Assembly: GCF_900115435.1 (NCBI RefSeq) | Contig: NZ_FOWK01000004.1 | Span: forward strand, 186,001 to 250,000 | DNA: 64,000 nt | DNA from: Prevotella sp. tf2-5 | GTDB taxonomy: Bacteria > Bacteroidota > Bacteroidia > Bacteroidales > Bacteroidaceae | Direction: 5' to 3' | Shown here: one piece after another, positions 9,139-19,130 of the stretch | Position numbering within the stretch: the stretch's first letter is position 1 | Layout of the letters: every line of letters starts with the position of its first letter | The notes under the pieces: generated by a model | Told to the model about the DNA's origin: nothing | Seen by the model: the letters and a program-made list of their open reading frames with translations, nothing else | Databases searched by the model: none | Program-made: the position numbers and the translations under genes

Positions 9139-11154
9139 ATGTGGACAGACAAGTTTAAACTGAGTGAATTGGATGCTTGGTTAAGCAGAAGAACGAGCCG
9201 GATTTCAACAGGAGGAAGAGATCCGTATACATCTTCTATGCGTAAAGCATCGCGCTTTATTTCTGCATTAAAAGGTGATGCGGAATCTCGTGAATCACAA
9301 TTGTTGACGGATTTGACTTCTGCACAACTTTATGACAGAGAAAAGGGAAAGAAGTCGGAACTGGCAAATAGTCTTTTGTATAATTGTAAATTATTAGATG
9401 TTCCTGACGATGAAGAGCTATCTATAGTTCTACTAGTTCTTTTGGAAGCTTTACGCCAACAAAATCCAACTTACCAATCAATAGTACGTTTTTGGTATTT
9501 CATATCAAAGAAAGTTTCCATTACTGAACTTTCAAAAAATATTTCCATTTCGTATTTGATAAGTTACTTATCCGTACGGGATAATAATTATGCTCCGTTA
9601 GAAGACATCGTAGATGATTTAGCATTTACAGATATGTCATCCATAGATTTGACGGAATTAAGGAAAATGCAGTTATCAGCAAATGCGATAAGTGGTGCTA
9701 ACAAATTGATTGAACAAATCAATAGCTATACTACCCGTTCAGCGAGAAAGGAAATGTTCCAAGCGTTGGATATAATGTTCTCATTTGACAAAGTTGCTAC
9801 TATTGATAGGATTTGTCCACAACAAAAATATCCTGATGCCAACAAACGTCTGAAAGACATTCTTACCTTGTATTATGGCTATTTCTCTTTTAGCAGTCTG
9901 CTCTATGATGATTCTATTTTCAATATAAAAAATTATAAAATACAAGAACTTATGAACCAGCCCCTTCAACAAATATATTATGGTGCACCAGGCACTGGAA
10001 AGTCCTATGCAACAAAAAAAGTAGTTGCAGAGTACCCAGAAACAGTTCGTACAACCTTTCATCCTGATAGCGACTATTCAACTTTTGTCGGTGCCTACAA
10101 ACCTACAACGACTAAAGAAGAACGCTATGGATTGAACGGCTCAAATACCGTTGCTCTCGTTTACCCCGAGGGTGAAAAGAAAGGAAAGAATATTAAAGAT
10201 GGCAAGATAGTATACAAGTTTGTTAAACAAGCATTTCTGAAGGCATACATAAAGGCTTGGAAACTGTTTAAGGATAGCTGTGCTAATGGGAAAGAACTGT
10301 TACCACAGTTTCTTGTAATAGAGGAAATAAACCGAGGAAACTGTGCTCAGATATTCGGTGATTTGTTCCAGCTTCTTGACCGCAAAAACGGTTTCTCAGA
10401 ATACCCCATTGAGGCAGATGAAGACATTCAGAAAGCTCTTCTCGAAGAGGATCCTGAAGATGGACTAAGTTTTAGCAAGGATGGACTGAATTTTACAGCT
10501 GAGCAGATTACATATATAAACCAGCAATATGACATTGTTGGTCAGCCAAGTCAAAAAGTAGCAGAGAAAATCAGACATGGTCAAGTATTAGTACTACCTC
10601 CCAATTTTTATATCTGGGCCACTATGAACACAAGCGACCAGAGTCTGTTCCCGATAGATTCTGCCTTCAAGCGCCGTTGGGAGTGGAAGTTCATGAAGAT
10701 CAAGAAGGGGAAAGACGAGAACGGCAACGAGCTGGATTGGAGGATTGTTGTGAAAGACAAAGACGAGAACATCGTCAAGATTAACGATAAGGAATCGCTC
10801 TCTTGGTGGGACTTCATCAGCAAGATTAACGAAATCATCGCATCAATGACCTCCAGTGCCGACAAACAGTTGGGATATTTCTTCTGCAAGGCCGACAACG
10901 AAGGCGTAATCAGCGCAGAAACTATCGTAAGTAAAGTCATTTTCTACCTTTGGAACGACGTGTTCAAGGACTATGGCTTTGAGGATGCCTCACTGTTCCA
11001 ATACAAAACGATAGAAAAAGGTAAGGAGGTAATGAAAGACCTCACTTTCCCCGACTTCTTCGACGAGGAGGGCGAGAATGTGAGCGAAGTACGCCTGAAA
11101 GGTTTCCTTGAAAGCGTAATAAACTGGAAAAAGAAGAACGAAGAGCAGAGCTAA
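9139..11154 (+). CDS. McrB-like AAA+ NTPase of a McrBC/LlaJI-type restriction system
   Basis: A 671-residue protein. The first 275 residues are an N-terminal domain of unknown fold, where McrB homologues keep their DNA-reading module. The motor follows: Walker A GAPGTGKS (about 282), Walker B FLVIEEINRGN (about 391), and the McrB sensor stretch MNTSDQSLFPIDSAF (about 496) before a conserved KRRW. McrB-type proteins form hexamers that translocate on DNA and activate a nuclease partner. The downstream gene begins at the last bases of this one, so the pair is coupled. From about base 10,600 the DNA becomes distinctly more GC-rich than the AT-rich 5' part, which suggests a mosaic gene: conserved motor joined to a foreign recognition half. 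Confidence 0.88.
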   Translation: MWTDKFKLSELDAWLSRRTSRISTGGRDPYTSSMRKASRFISALKGDAESRESQLLTDLTSAQLYDREKGKKSELANSLLYNCKLLDVPDDEELSIVLLVLLEALRQQNPTYQSIVRFWYFISKKVSITELSKNISISYLISYLSVRDNNYAPLEDIVDDLAFTDMSSIDLTELRKMQLSANAISGANKLIEQINSYTTRSARKEMFQALDIMFSFDKVATIDRICPQQKYPDANKRLKDILTLYYGYFSFSSLLYDDSIFNIKNYKIQELMNQPLQQIYYGAPGTGKSYATKKVVAEYPETVRTTFHPDSDYSTFVGAYKPTTTKEERYGLNGSNTVALVYPEGEKKGKNIKDGKIVYKFVKQAFLKAYIKAWKLFKDSCANGKELLPQFLVIEEINRGNCAQIFGDLFQLLDRKNGFSEYPIEADEDIQKALLEEDPEDGLSFSKDGLNFTAEQITYINQQYDIVGQPSQKVAEKIRHGQVLVLPPNFYIWATMNTSDQSLFPIDSAFKRRWEWKFMKIKKGKDENGNELDWRIVVKDKDENIVKINDKESLSWWDFISKINEIIASMTSSADKQLGYFFCKADNEGVISAETIVSKVIFYLWNDVFKDYGFEDASLFQYKTIEKGKEVMKDLTFPDFFDEEGENVSEVRLKGFLESVINWKKKNEEQS

Positions 11155-13493
11155 TGTACATCCTGTTTGAAGAACATCAGTATGAAAGCCACCTTGTGGA
11201 GAAAGTTCTGAAGGATATATATGTGCTTCAGGATGTAGACAAGAAGGTGAGCGTACAATATGTGGGCTATTTCTATAATCCACACCTGCGTGATTGTGTG
11301 TTCATCTTACCCAAGGTGCTATTGACAGAACAAGAGACATTAGTGGGTGTGAAGCAGAAGTCTGGCGAGCCTGTGACACCAGAAATGGTGTTAGATCCGC
11401 AGGGTCAGGTAAAACTAAGCAAAGAGTACAGAAAGTTCATATACGAATTCTCTGTGTGGATATACAGAACCTTGAATGTATTTTACAAGGCTAATCCCAA
11501 GAGTAAAGCTATTCTCTACAAGCACCTGCCACAAGCTGGCAAAGGGCACAGACATCAGGCGAAGACGTATCTGGATATCGTGCTATCCCTCATCACCTTC
11601 AATCAAGAAAATCGCGATTTCGTACTCTTCACTATCAAAAATCTGCATAGAGGGAACAACAAAATTAACTGGTCGCGTACTATCTCTCATTCGCAGGCTT
11701 TTGTACAGGATAAGGATGTAGTTTATCTAAATCCAGTGAACAAAAAACGCATTGTGAACTATGAAGAGGAATTGTTCGTCATATTCTATAGCATCCTAAA
11801 CTATTTGAACGGAGCTTATGGTTTCCGTACGCCCATCAACATCCAATACGAACTGATTTGTGGAAAGCAGTTTAAGCAATATATGCAGGGAATGGGCAAG
11901 ACGAGGCTGATGAAAATAAGGTACAAATACTTCTCGGACAAAGCATTGCAATTGTGGGACTTGTGCTTTGCATTCTTTGAGAACTCTTATCGGATTGCCA
12001 TCAATACTAATGCACAGGAGTATCTTCTGGCCAAGAGCTTTAATGTTGTTTTTGAGGCGATGATAGATGAACTGATAGGCACACCCCATCATGACATTCC
12101 TAAAGGACTGGCCGATCAAGACGATGGAAAGCGGGTGGACCATATGTACACAGATTTAGCGTTAACATCTGCAGAAGCCCAAACGAACAGGGAGGTCTAT
12201 TATATTGGTGATAGTAAGTATTATAAGAGTGGGCATCCGTTGACATCGGAATCTATATATAAGCAATACACGTATGCGCGGAATGTCATACAATGGAATG
12301 TGAACCTGTTTGCGTCGGACGATTCTCAATTTGATGAAGACGAGAGGAAGAATAGAAAAGAAGACAAGAAACGCTTCAGTAAAATTCATCTGCAAGACAA
12401 CTCACTTACAGAAGGTTATGATGTGATTCCCAACTTCTTTATCAGTGCCTTTGTTAATAATGACCTCAAGTACAACGTACAGGAGAACATACGACCACAC
12501 AAAGATAAGAACAAGGAGCATTGCACAAAGGTTTCTTATCAGTTTTCTGACCGCTTGTTTGACAGGGATACGTTGTTTCTTTCGCAATATGATGTGAATT
12601 TCCTGTATGTACTCTTCCTATATGCTCGCAATAAGGCCAACGAAAAATCTCAATGGAAAGAACATGTTCGGAAGAAATTCCGCGACGAGATAAGGGCTGT
12701 CATCCAGAAAGAATTCATGATTTATGCTATGCGGGCCAGATTGGGAGTTGATGGTGCATTATACCTGCAACAGCATTTCTACGACCTAAATGGCAGAGTG
12801 TTCCAGCCATATGGTGAAGAACGAATGACTTATTTCGCATATGCTCGCTCTACTAAGAATTTGGAGAAAACCCAAGCGCAATATGATGAATTGTCACGAT
12901 ACTTTATTATCGAGAAATGCGGTATGGGACAAGACCCGCAGGTAGTGCTGAATCCTGCAATTGAACAAGAACTTCAGCAACCTGTTGTACAATCGCAATG
13001 GCTGACACTACACTATCTAGAACGATATACTGGCAAAGGCATTTTAGTAGGTTATTACAAGGACGAAGCTCATTTGAAATGGATTCTTGGACATAATGAT
13101 AAGGGATCATTGGTATATAACGTACGTTTGCAAGTAAAAGGTGAGGAGCCAAGAGCTGGTGCACATACAGCGGGCTTCTATAGTAAAAAGAATATCCAAT
13201 TCATTGTCCTTTATACTGATGGTGTAGACCAAACAGGCGGGTATCGTGTATTCCATGTGAAAGACACGGCCAGCAAAGTTACAGAAGAAAGAATGCGTGG
13301 AACGTGGTATCCATTTGACGTAAAAGGACCACATTTCTTCTTCCGTTTCGATGAGGAAGTAACAATTGGAAAGTTAAATATTCGTGAACTTTTGGCGCAT
13401 CTGCGAGTGAAACACCTTGAGGAGTTCGGAACTCTCGAAGAGGGTGAGCCAATGTTTACAACAGCAGAGGAAGTATTGAAGTTTCGAGATTAA
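11154..13493 (+). CDS. LlaJI/McrC-like restriction nuclease subunit
   Basis: A 779-residue partner of the McrB-like protein. A PD-(D/E)XK-like active site can be seen at about residues 327-355: KRVDHMYTD, then a beta strand ending YIGDSKYY, giving a D...D-x-K pattern. The position after an McrB gene, the large size and this motif match LlaJI R2-type subunits, which carry the nuclease. The flanking regions (long N-terminal beta-rich part, C-terminal 250 residues) I cannot assign. Overlaps the stop of the upstream gene by 1 bp. I am fairly sure it is the nuclease of this system, less sure of the exact Pfam family. Confidence 0.72.
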   Translation: MYILFEEHQYESHLVEKVLKDIYVLQDVDKKVSVQYVGYFYNPHLRDCVFILPKVLLTEQETLVGVKQKSGEPVTPEMVLDPQGQVKLSKEYRKFIYEFSVWIYRTLNVFYKANPKSKAILYKHLPQAGKGHRHQAKTYLDIVLSLITFNQENRDFVLFTIKNLHRGNNKINWSRTISHSQAFVQDKDVVYLNPVNKKRIVNYEEELFVIFYSILNYLNGAYGFRTPINIQYELICGKQFKQYMQGMGKTRLMKIRYKYFSDKALQLWDLCFAFFENSYRIAINTNAQEYLLAKSFNVVFEAMIDELIGTPHHDIPKGLADQDDGKRVDHMYTDLALTSAEAQTNREVYYIGDSKYYKSGHPLTSESIYKQYTYARNVIQWNVNLFASDDSQFDEDERKNRKEDKKRFSKIHLQDNSLTEGYDVIPNFFISAFVNNDLKYNVQENIRPHKDKNKEHCTKVSYQFSDRLFDRDTLFLSQYDVNFLYVLFLYARNKANEKSQWKEHVRKKFRDEIRAVIQKEFMIYAMRARLGVDGALYLQQHFYDLNGRVFQPYGEERMTYFAYARSTKNLEKTQAQYDELSRYFIIEKCGMGQDPQVVLNPAIEQELQQPVVQSQWLTLHYLERYTGKGILVGYYKDEAHLKWILGHNDKGSLVYNVRLQVKGEEPRAGAHTAGFYSKKNIQFIVLYTDGVDQTGGYRVFHVKDTASKVTEERMRGTWYPFDVKGPHFFFRFDEEVTIGKLNIRELLAHLRVKHLEEFGTLEEGEPMFTTAEEVLKFRD

Positions 13494-13546
13494 ATGGATA
13501 AACTCTCTGCACAACAACGCTATAAAATAATTAAAACTATATAGAT

Positions 13547-16500
13547 ATGAGTCTAAGAATATTCAAGTTAGAAGAGTATGATCATACTCATGAGCGCGAA
13601 CAGTTTAGAAAATTGTGTTCAATTTTGAAGGATTTGTATGACAAGTCGGCTGAAATGCACCTGCTGTTTGCCAACATCAACTTCAACGGTGTGCCACTTG
13701 ACGCTTTGCTCATAAAACCCGATGCAATTACTGTATTGGAGTTTAAGAACTATAGTGGTAATGTGATTGCAGCAGAAAACGGAGATTGGAAGCTTGATGA
13801 TGGTACAATCATTAAGGGCGGTATGGGCAAGAATCCGTTTACCCAAACTAAAAACAACAAATTTGCGGTCATAACTACATTAAACACATGGTTCCCCAAT
13901 GCACAGGTAAATTTGGGTCATACGTCAGGTGTTGTTGTTTTCAATCAGCCTGTTACAGTTGATGACCATTTGATATCGCCAAAATCTAAGTCATGGTTCC
14001 ATATTTGCGATATGGATCATATTTCTGATAAAATAAGTGATATTACTAGTCCTGCCATTCATTATTCGGGCGCAGACCTTGATAAGTTACCTAAGATATT
14101 AAATTGTGATGACCCCAAATATATTGTCTACGAATCGAGTGGAGCATTACAAGCAAGTACAATCCCTCAGAATACGGCACCAATCCCAACGACAACACCT
14201 AAAAACAAGCTAAGTGACAAGATTAGGAATATTCTGTCCAATAACGGCTACATGATAATTCATGAAATTGAAAAACCAGGCAAAGCAGCCTCATATCATA
14301 TAGGAGTGAAAGATTTGGGGCAAAGGGTTGAAGAATATGTAAATACGAATTATCAAGGGAAATTGTATGAACACCAGTATGCTGCTGCAAAACTGGTCTA
14401 TGAGAATAAAAACGTTTGTATCACCACGTCAACAAGTTCAGGGAAGACTGCCATTTTTCATATGTCTGCATTGGAGATTCTTGAAAAGGATCCTGATGCG
14501 AGGGTAATTGCTGTTTATCCGATGAGAGCTTTGGGTAGTCAGCAAGTTGACAGTTGGCAAAACAAACTGAAAAATGTCAAATGTGGTCGAATTGACGGAA
14601 CTATAGATTCTTCTGAACGACTGAGAATACTAAAAGAATGTAGCGTTGTTACATTTACTCCAGATACTATCCACACATTTCTTTTAGGTAAGCTAAAAGA
14701 CAACAAGTTCGCAGATGCGTTGAAATCGTTTTTGAGCAATCTAAAGCTCGTTATTATTGACGAAGTTCACCTCTACCGAGGTATGTTAGGCTCAAATAGT
14801 GCATATCTATTCCGCAGACTTAATAGTTGTGTTAAACTTGCGGGAGGCAAATTACCTCAATATATTACAGCTTCCGCAACAATTAATGACCCAGTTCAGC
14901 ATTCATCAGACATTTCTGGTATAGATACATTTGAAATAGTTGGTCCAAACATGGACACATCACCATCCTGTCCAACAAAGATTTTTCTAATCGGTTTAGG
15001 AAAAGGTTTATCCAATCTATTGACAGAACTTACAGGAAATTTGTCGAATGACTGTCGAACCATTACGTTTATAGACAGTCGTAAAGACGTAACCGAGGTT
15101 GCAGCAGAGGCTGAAAAAGCTTTAAATCTACAACAAATAGGTATTTATCCATTTAAATCAGGGTTAGAGCGAGACGATTACAATAACATTCTTTCTGCAC
15201 TAACAGAAAACAAATTCAGAGGTGTTGTAAGTACGTCGTCATTAGAGGTTGGTATTGATATAGGAGCACTTAATATTGCAATACTAAAAGGTATCCCTAA
15301 TAGTTCAACCAGTTTCTATCAAAGAATAGGTCGAGTTGGAAGAGGAAATGCAAATGACGAAGCTGTGGTAATAATCATGGATAATCCTAACAGCATAGTA
15401 ACGAAGCGATTGTTCAATGATCCACAAAAATTGCTGTCACTACCACCAGAGGAACCTGCATTGTATTTGGACAACGAGAATTTGGTAAACATTCAGGCTC
15501 TACATTTCGTCGGAGAGGGATTGGAATTCCAATCAGTTGCTGGCAATAATCATATTCAAGCCTTTAACAAGATAGAGCAATTCTTCCCACAGAAGTTTAA
15601 TGAAATCTGTCGTGATGTTATGAACAATCAATATTCGACAGAATATCAACAGTTTTCTGAACTTGGCGGAAGTGATCCGGAGAATGCTTTCACCCTCAGG
15701 CAGTTTGATGTACAATATAAAGCATATGAAAATAACGATCCTGATCAAGGTCGGGGTGACCTAAGTATGCAAAATGTTTTGCGAGAGGCGTATCCAGAAG
15801 CTGTTTACATTTATCTTAGAGAACCAAGACGTGTTATAAGAGTTGATAAAATCAGACATGAAATTATACTTGATAAGATCCGTGGTAATCAATCGGTTTC
15901 GACAAAGCCTCGAACAAGTGTGCTTGTTACTCCACAGAAAGCATCAAAAATTCATGGGCATATCAGTTTTGGTGATTTCCATATTATGAATCTGGGACTT
16001 AGTGAATTTACCCAAATAAAAGGATATAAGGAATATGTGAGATATGCTAACGGAAACGTTTCTGAAAACATAATTGATTATCCCAACCCAAATGGTCACT
16101 ACAGGTTGAATGCCTTTACTCACAAGATGTTTACAAAAGGTGTCATCATTACACATCCTCTGATAACAAGTAAAATACAAAGGAGTCTTCTGGCCGCACT
16201 TCTATATGAGACATTCCTTAGCGATTCTGCTTTTGAACGCTCTGACATTGAATATTGCTCTGGTGTTTTAAATACTGATATTGGAGGAATAAAGTCAAAT
16301 ACATCGTTCATTACGATATATGACAAAATTATAGGTGGATTGAATATTACCTCAAGGCTTATGAATCCTAAAGAATTAAGAAACGGATTCAGAATGATGG
16401 TGGACCTTATTGATAATGGCTTAGAGCAAGACATCCTTGGGGTTGCTCTTAATCAACAAACAAAAGATGCCATCCATGTGATGTATGATGATTTGATTAA

Positions 16501-16792
16501 CAATAATTCAGTTAATCTGGGAGATGCAAAGGTTTCTGAGTTCGTTGTTGCCAGAGGTTCTAAAGCTTTGTATTTAATAGACAAGGACTCGAATCTGACA
16601 GAAGAAGTCATCGTTGATGATGTGGTTTTCGACAACATAAAGAAGGAATTCAAATATTATGTAACTTATGTAAATGATTCCAGTGTTTCTGTGGATGATG
16701 TTGAAGAAGGAAGTATCATCGCAATAAGTGGAGTTTCGTATAAAGGTAAACTTAGAGGAGTTCGTGTAATTAATACTAATGACTTATGGTAA
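13547..16792 (+). CDS. NERD-domain SF2 helicase with MZB/DUF1998-like tail
   Basis: A 1081-residue protein. Residues about 10-130 form a nuclease-related (NERD) domain: an Asp near 52 followed by VLEFKNY near 64 gives the D...ExK pattern. A DEAD/DEAH helicase follows: Walker A TSTSSGKT (about 293-300), Ia VYPMRALGSQQ, DEVH box (about 405), STSSLEVGIDIG and QRIGRVGRG (about 592), in the style of MrfA/YprA. The C-terminal part ends in an LLAALLYE...IYDKIIGGLNI pattern like the MZB/DUF1998 module, but without its cysteine cluster. Starts 53 nt after the nuclease gene, and its stop overlaps the next ATG, so it forms a coupled pair with the 780-residue protein. A defence role is inferred from context. 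Confidence 0.8.
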   Translation: MSLRIFKLEEYDHTHEREQFRKLCSILKDLYDKSAEMHLLFANINFNGVPLDALLIKPDAITVLEFKNYSGNVIAAENGDWKLDDGTIIKGGMGKNPFTQTKNNKFAVITTLNTWFPNAQVNLGHTSGVVVFNQPVTVDDHLISPKSKSWFHICDMDHISDKISDITSPAIHYSGADLDKLPKILNCDDPKYIVYESSGALQASTIPQNTAPIPTTTPKNKLSDKIRNILSNNGYMIIHEIEKPGKAASYHIGVKDLGQRVEEYVNTNYQGKLYEHQYAAAKLVYENKNVCITTSTSSGKTAIFHMSALEILEKDPDARVIAVYPMRALGSQQVDSWQNKLKNVKCGRIDGTIDSSERLRILKECSVVTFTPDTIHTFLLGKLKDNKFADALKSFLSNLKLVIIDEVHLYRGMLGSNSAYLFRRLNSCVKLAGGKLPQYITASATINDPVQHSSDISGIDTFEIVGPNMDTSPSCPTKIFLIGLGKGLSNLLTELTGNLSNDCRTITFIDSRKDVTEVAAEAEKALNLQQIGIYPFKSGLERDDYNNILSALTENKFRGVVSTSSLEVGIDIGALNIAILKGIPNSSTSFYQRIGRVGRGNANDEAVVIIMDNPNSIVTKRLFNDPQKLLSLPPEEPALYLDNENLVNIQALHFVGEGLEFQSVAGNNHIQAFNKIEQFFPQKFNEICRDVMNNQYSTEYQQFSELGGSDPENAFTLRQFDVQYKAYENNDPDQGRGDLSMQNVLREAYPEAVYIYLREPRRVIRVDKIRHEIILDKIRGNQSVSTKPRTSVLVTPQKASKIHGHISFGDFHIMNLGLSEFTQIKGYKEYVRYANGNVSENIIDYPNPNGHYRLNAFTHKMFTKGVIITHPLITSKIQRSLLAALLYETFLSDSAFERSDIEYCSGVLNTDIGGIKSNTSFITIYDKIIGGLNITSRLMNPKELRNGFRMMVDLIDNGLEQDILGVALNQQTKDAIHVMYDDLINNNSVNLGDAKVSEFVVARGSKALYLIDKDSNLTEEVIVDDVVFDNIKKEFKYYVTYVNDSSVSVDDVEEGSIIAISGVSYKGKLRGVRVINTNDLW

Positions 16793-19128
16793 AACTAATT
16801 GCTCGAGAGACAGCGGAAAACCTGTCTATAAAAGAATGGGGTAAGGCACGCTTGGATATTGTTCAAGACACTAACGGAGAAAGTTTCATCGTTGTTCATT
16901 CTTTAAGAAGACTATTGGTTGACGAAGTCTTTTTCTACGACAATGACAATATGCTTTTGCGCGTAAGTAGCCATGACGTCGGTTCTCGTAGTGGCTATAT
17001 TTTGCTTATGCCTAATACATTTACAAAGATCTATGCTGAAATATCAGAGACAGTTTTTGATGATAAATATCGAAAAGTTGTTGAATATGACAAAGATGGT
17101 GAGGAACTCGTTTCGTTAATCAATGAGAAAAGTGGTAAACTTGAATTCCCTTTAACTAGATGGAAGGACATTTTAGATGTTCATGATGAGATAGCTACGA
17201 TTTCCTTCAAACAAAAGGGAACTGGTAGGATTTTGCAATCATTAGTGAGATTCAAACAAAACCTCTATGGCAACGAACTCGTCGCCCAAGAAATTACTCA
17301 TGTAAAAGAAAGCCTATATAAGTATCGTCAGAACAGCCCATTATACTATTTGTACAATGCTAATAATAGACTTTCTTCTGAAGATACAATTGGTTATTCT
17401 GACATAGAGTTCATAAGCGACCAACTTGCAATGGGTGTGATTGATGATGTACAATGGGATTTCATCAAAACTTGCCCAGCAAAAGATGTTAATTCCTTGA
17501 AAGTTGTTCATACAAGCTATGAACGGCCAATTTTTGATAATGACATTATCAGTATCGTTAGCTACGATGATAATGATGAAGAAACCAAATATAAGATAAA
17601 TTTCTCTGGTACTAAACTATCAGAAGGAAATGTATTAGATTTAAGTATTGAATCCGGAGAGATTGTTCCACAAACAGAGAATAAACAGGAGCCTGTTGAA
17701 GAAGTTAAGGAAACAGTCGTTCCCATTGTTACAATTGGAAGATTTGTCTTTGTAAACGATGATTCTGTCAAACTTTCCGAGCACAGCAATCTTATCTATT
17801 CGAAGAAGTCTTTACATAAGCCATGCAATATTGACAAAGGAACTATTTGCTGGATTCTTGCAAAAGAGAATGTTATAGTCATCACAAGAAGGGATGGTAT
17901 CAGTGATTATCGCAGGGCTATACTTTACAAGAAAGACTTGCCATCTGATTTTGCTTCTTTTGCAGTTTTGAACGATTCTAAATGGTACATGGAAGACTGC
18001 TTTATATGCACAGAAGAAGAGGACATCTTAAATACGGCAATAAAAACCATCAAAACTAAGTTACAAGAAAAAGTTGATAGCATAGAAATTAAACAACAGA
18101 CAAATGAAAATCTTGTAACAAATGACACTAAAGACACTTTAAAACTGAAAGCAATTTTTCATTTCCTTCAACAACAAGGATTTGATAATGATGCTATTTA
18201 TAAAGCACTATATATCTTATTCCCATCAATAGAACAATTCATTGATTTGACCAATGTTAAAATTGCGAATGCAGAACTTTGTAAAAGAATTGATGAGCAT
18301 TCTCGAACTCGCGATCTTATATCCTCCGACACGTCGAAATTAATAGAGATGCTCGATTTAAGTGAAAAAGAGCTGGCAATTCTAAACTATTACACAAAAG
18401 CCAAGGGATTGTCTATTTCTGCAGCTGTCGAATATATTTGCGAAGAATCACCTACTGGAACCAAAGTTATAGCTAAATACAATGAGCTGATGCGATTAGG
18501 TGATATTTTGTCTAATGAACGAAAAATATTGAGGGAATTGATAATTGAAGATCTTGTTAATGGGTATGCGAATCTGGCGGACACATCAGAAATATTAAAA
18601 CCTGTCACACCAGTGGTCTTACCTGTTTTAAATCAGAGTGTAGTTTCAAACAAAGAGGAAATGAAAGACTTCACTGTTGACGAGTCTAAAAATATTGAGG
18701 CAGTTATAAAGGATAAAATTTTCAAATTTAGTCTTAATAATATTATTCAATACGAAATATTTGAAAACAAGAAAGTCTATCATTTTAATCATGACCTACA
18801 TTATGTTCAGATGGGAAAAGACATTCTTGTATTCATAAGCAAGAGTAAAGCAGAAGAGTTAGACAAAGAACACCCCCACAACATCAGTTTGAGAGGAAAT
18901 GGAGAAGACAAAAGATTCTCCCAAGTATTTACTCATATCAATGGCGCAATAAAGAGCCAGCGTGAAAATAATTCAAGAATATTTGTTTTTGAACATAATG
19001 ATGACAAAACGTGTAAGTTCTACGATGAACTTCAGTATCTTGATTATGATCTGGAAAGAGAAGATGGTCGTGAAATTATCATGTTCAAAATGAAATCTTT
19101 GCACAGATTTAATACAGATGACAATTGA
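16786..19128 (+). CDS. 780-residue protein of unknown family, coupled to the NERD helicase
   Basis: I do not recognise any domain. The ATG lies inside the helicase stop region (ATGGTAA), so translation is coupled and the two products probably act together. The protein is AT-rich in coding sequence, rich in Asp/Glu/Lys, lacks a signal peptide or transmembrane segment, and has three visible parts: a beta-rich N-terminal 270 residues, a Glu/Val-rich linker near 285-300, a helical middle (about 440-600) and a beta-rich C-terminal 130 residues. No obvious Walker, nuclease or zinc motifs. As the obligate-looking partner of a defence helicase it could be a recognition or loading subunit (inference only). 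Confidence 0.7.
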   Translation: MVKLIARETAENLSIKEWGKARLDIVQDTNGESFIVVHSLRRLLVDEVFFYDNDNMLLRVSSHDVGSRSGYILLMPNTFTKIYAEISETVFDDKYRKVVEYDKDGEELVSLINEKSGKLEFPLTRWKDILDVHDEIATISFKQKGTGRILQSLVRFKQNLYGNELVAQEITHVKESLYKYRQNSPLYYLYNANNRLSSEDTIGYSDIEFISDQLAMGVIDDVQWDFIKTCPAKDVNSLKVVHTSYERPIFDNDIISIVSYDDNDEETKYKINFSGTKLSEGNVLDLSIESGEIVPQTENKQEPVEEVKETVVPIVTIGRFVFVNDDSVKLSEHSNLIYSKKSLHKPCNIDKGTICWILAKENVIVITRRDGISDYRRAILYKKDLPSDFASFAVLNDSKWYMEDCFICTEEEDILNTAIKTIKTKLQEKVDSIEIKQQTNENLVTNDTKDTLKLKAIFHFLQQQGFDNDAIYKALYILFPSIEQFIDLTNVKIANAELCKRIDEHSRTRDLISSDTSKLIEMLDLSEKELAILNYYTKAKGLSISAAVEYICEESPTGTKVIAKYNELMRLGDILSNERKILRELIIEDLVNGYANLADTSEILKPVTPVVLPVLNQSVVSNKEEMKDFTVDESKNIEAVIKDKIFKFSLNNIIQYEIFENKKVYHFNHDLHYVQMGKDILVFISKSKAEELDKEHPHNISLRGNGEDKRFSQVFTHINGAIKSQRENNSRIFVFEHNDDKTCKFYDELQYLDYDLEREDGREIIMFKMKSLHRFNTDDN

Positions 19129-19130
19129 TC

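Noticed and set aside
13547..16792. Assigning the helicase to DISARM (DrmA)
   Set aside because: NERD N-terminus, no DrmB-type DUF1998 neighbour and no DrmC phospholipase-like gene; the 780-residue partner does not look like DrmB.
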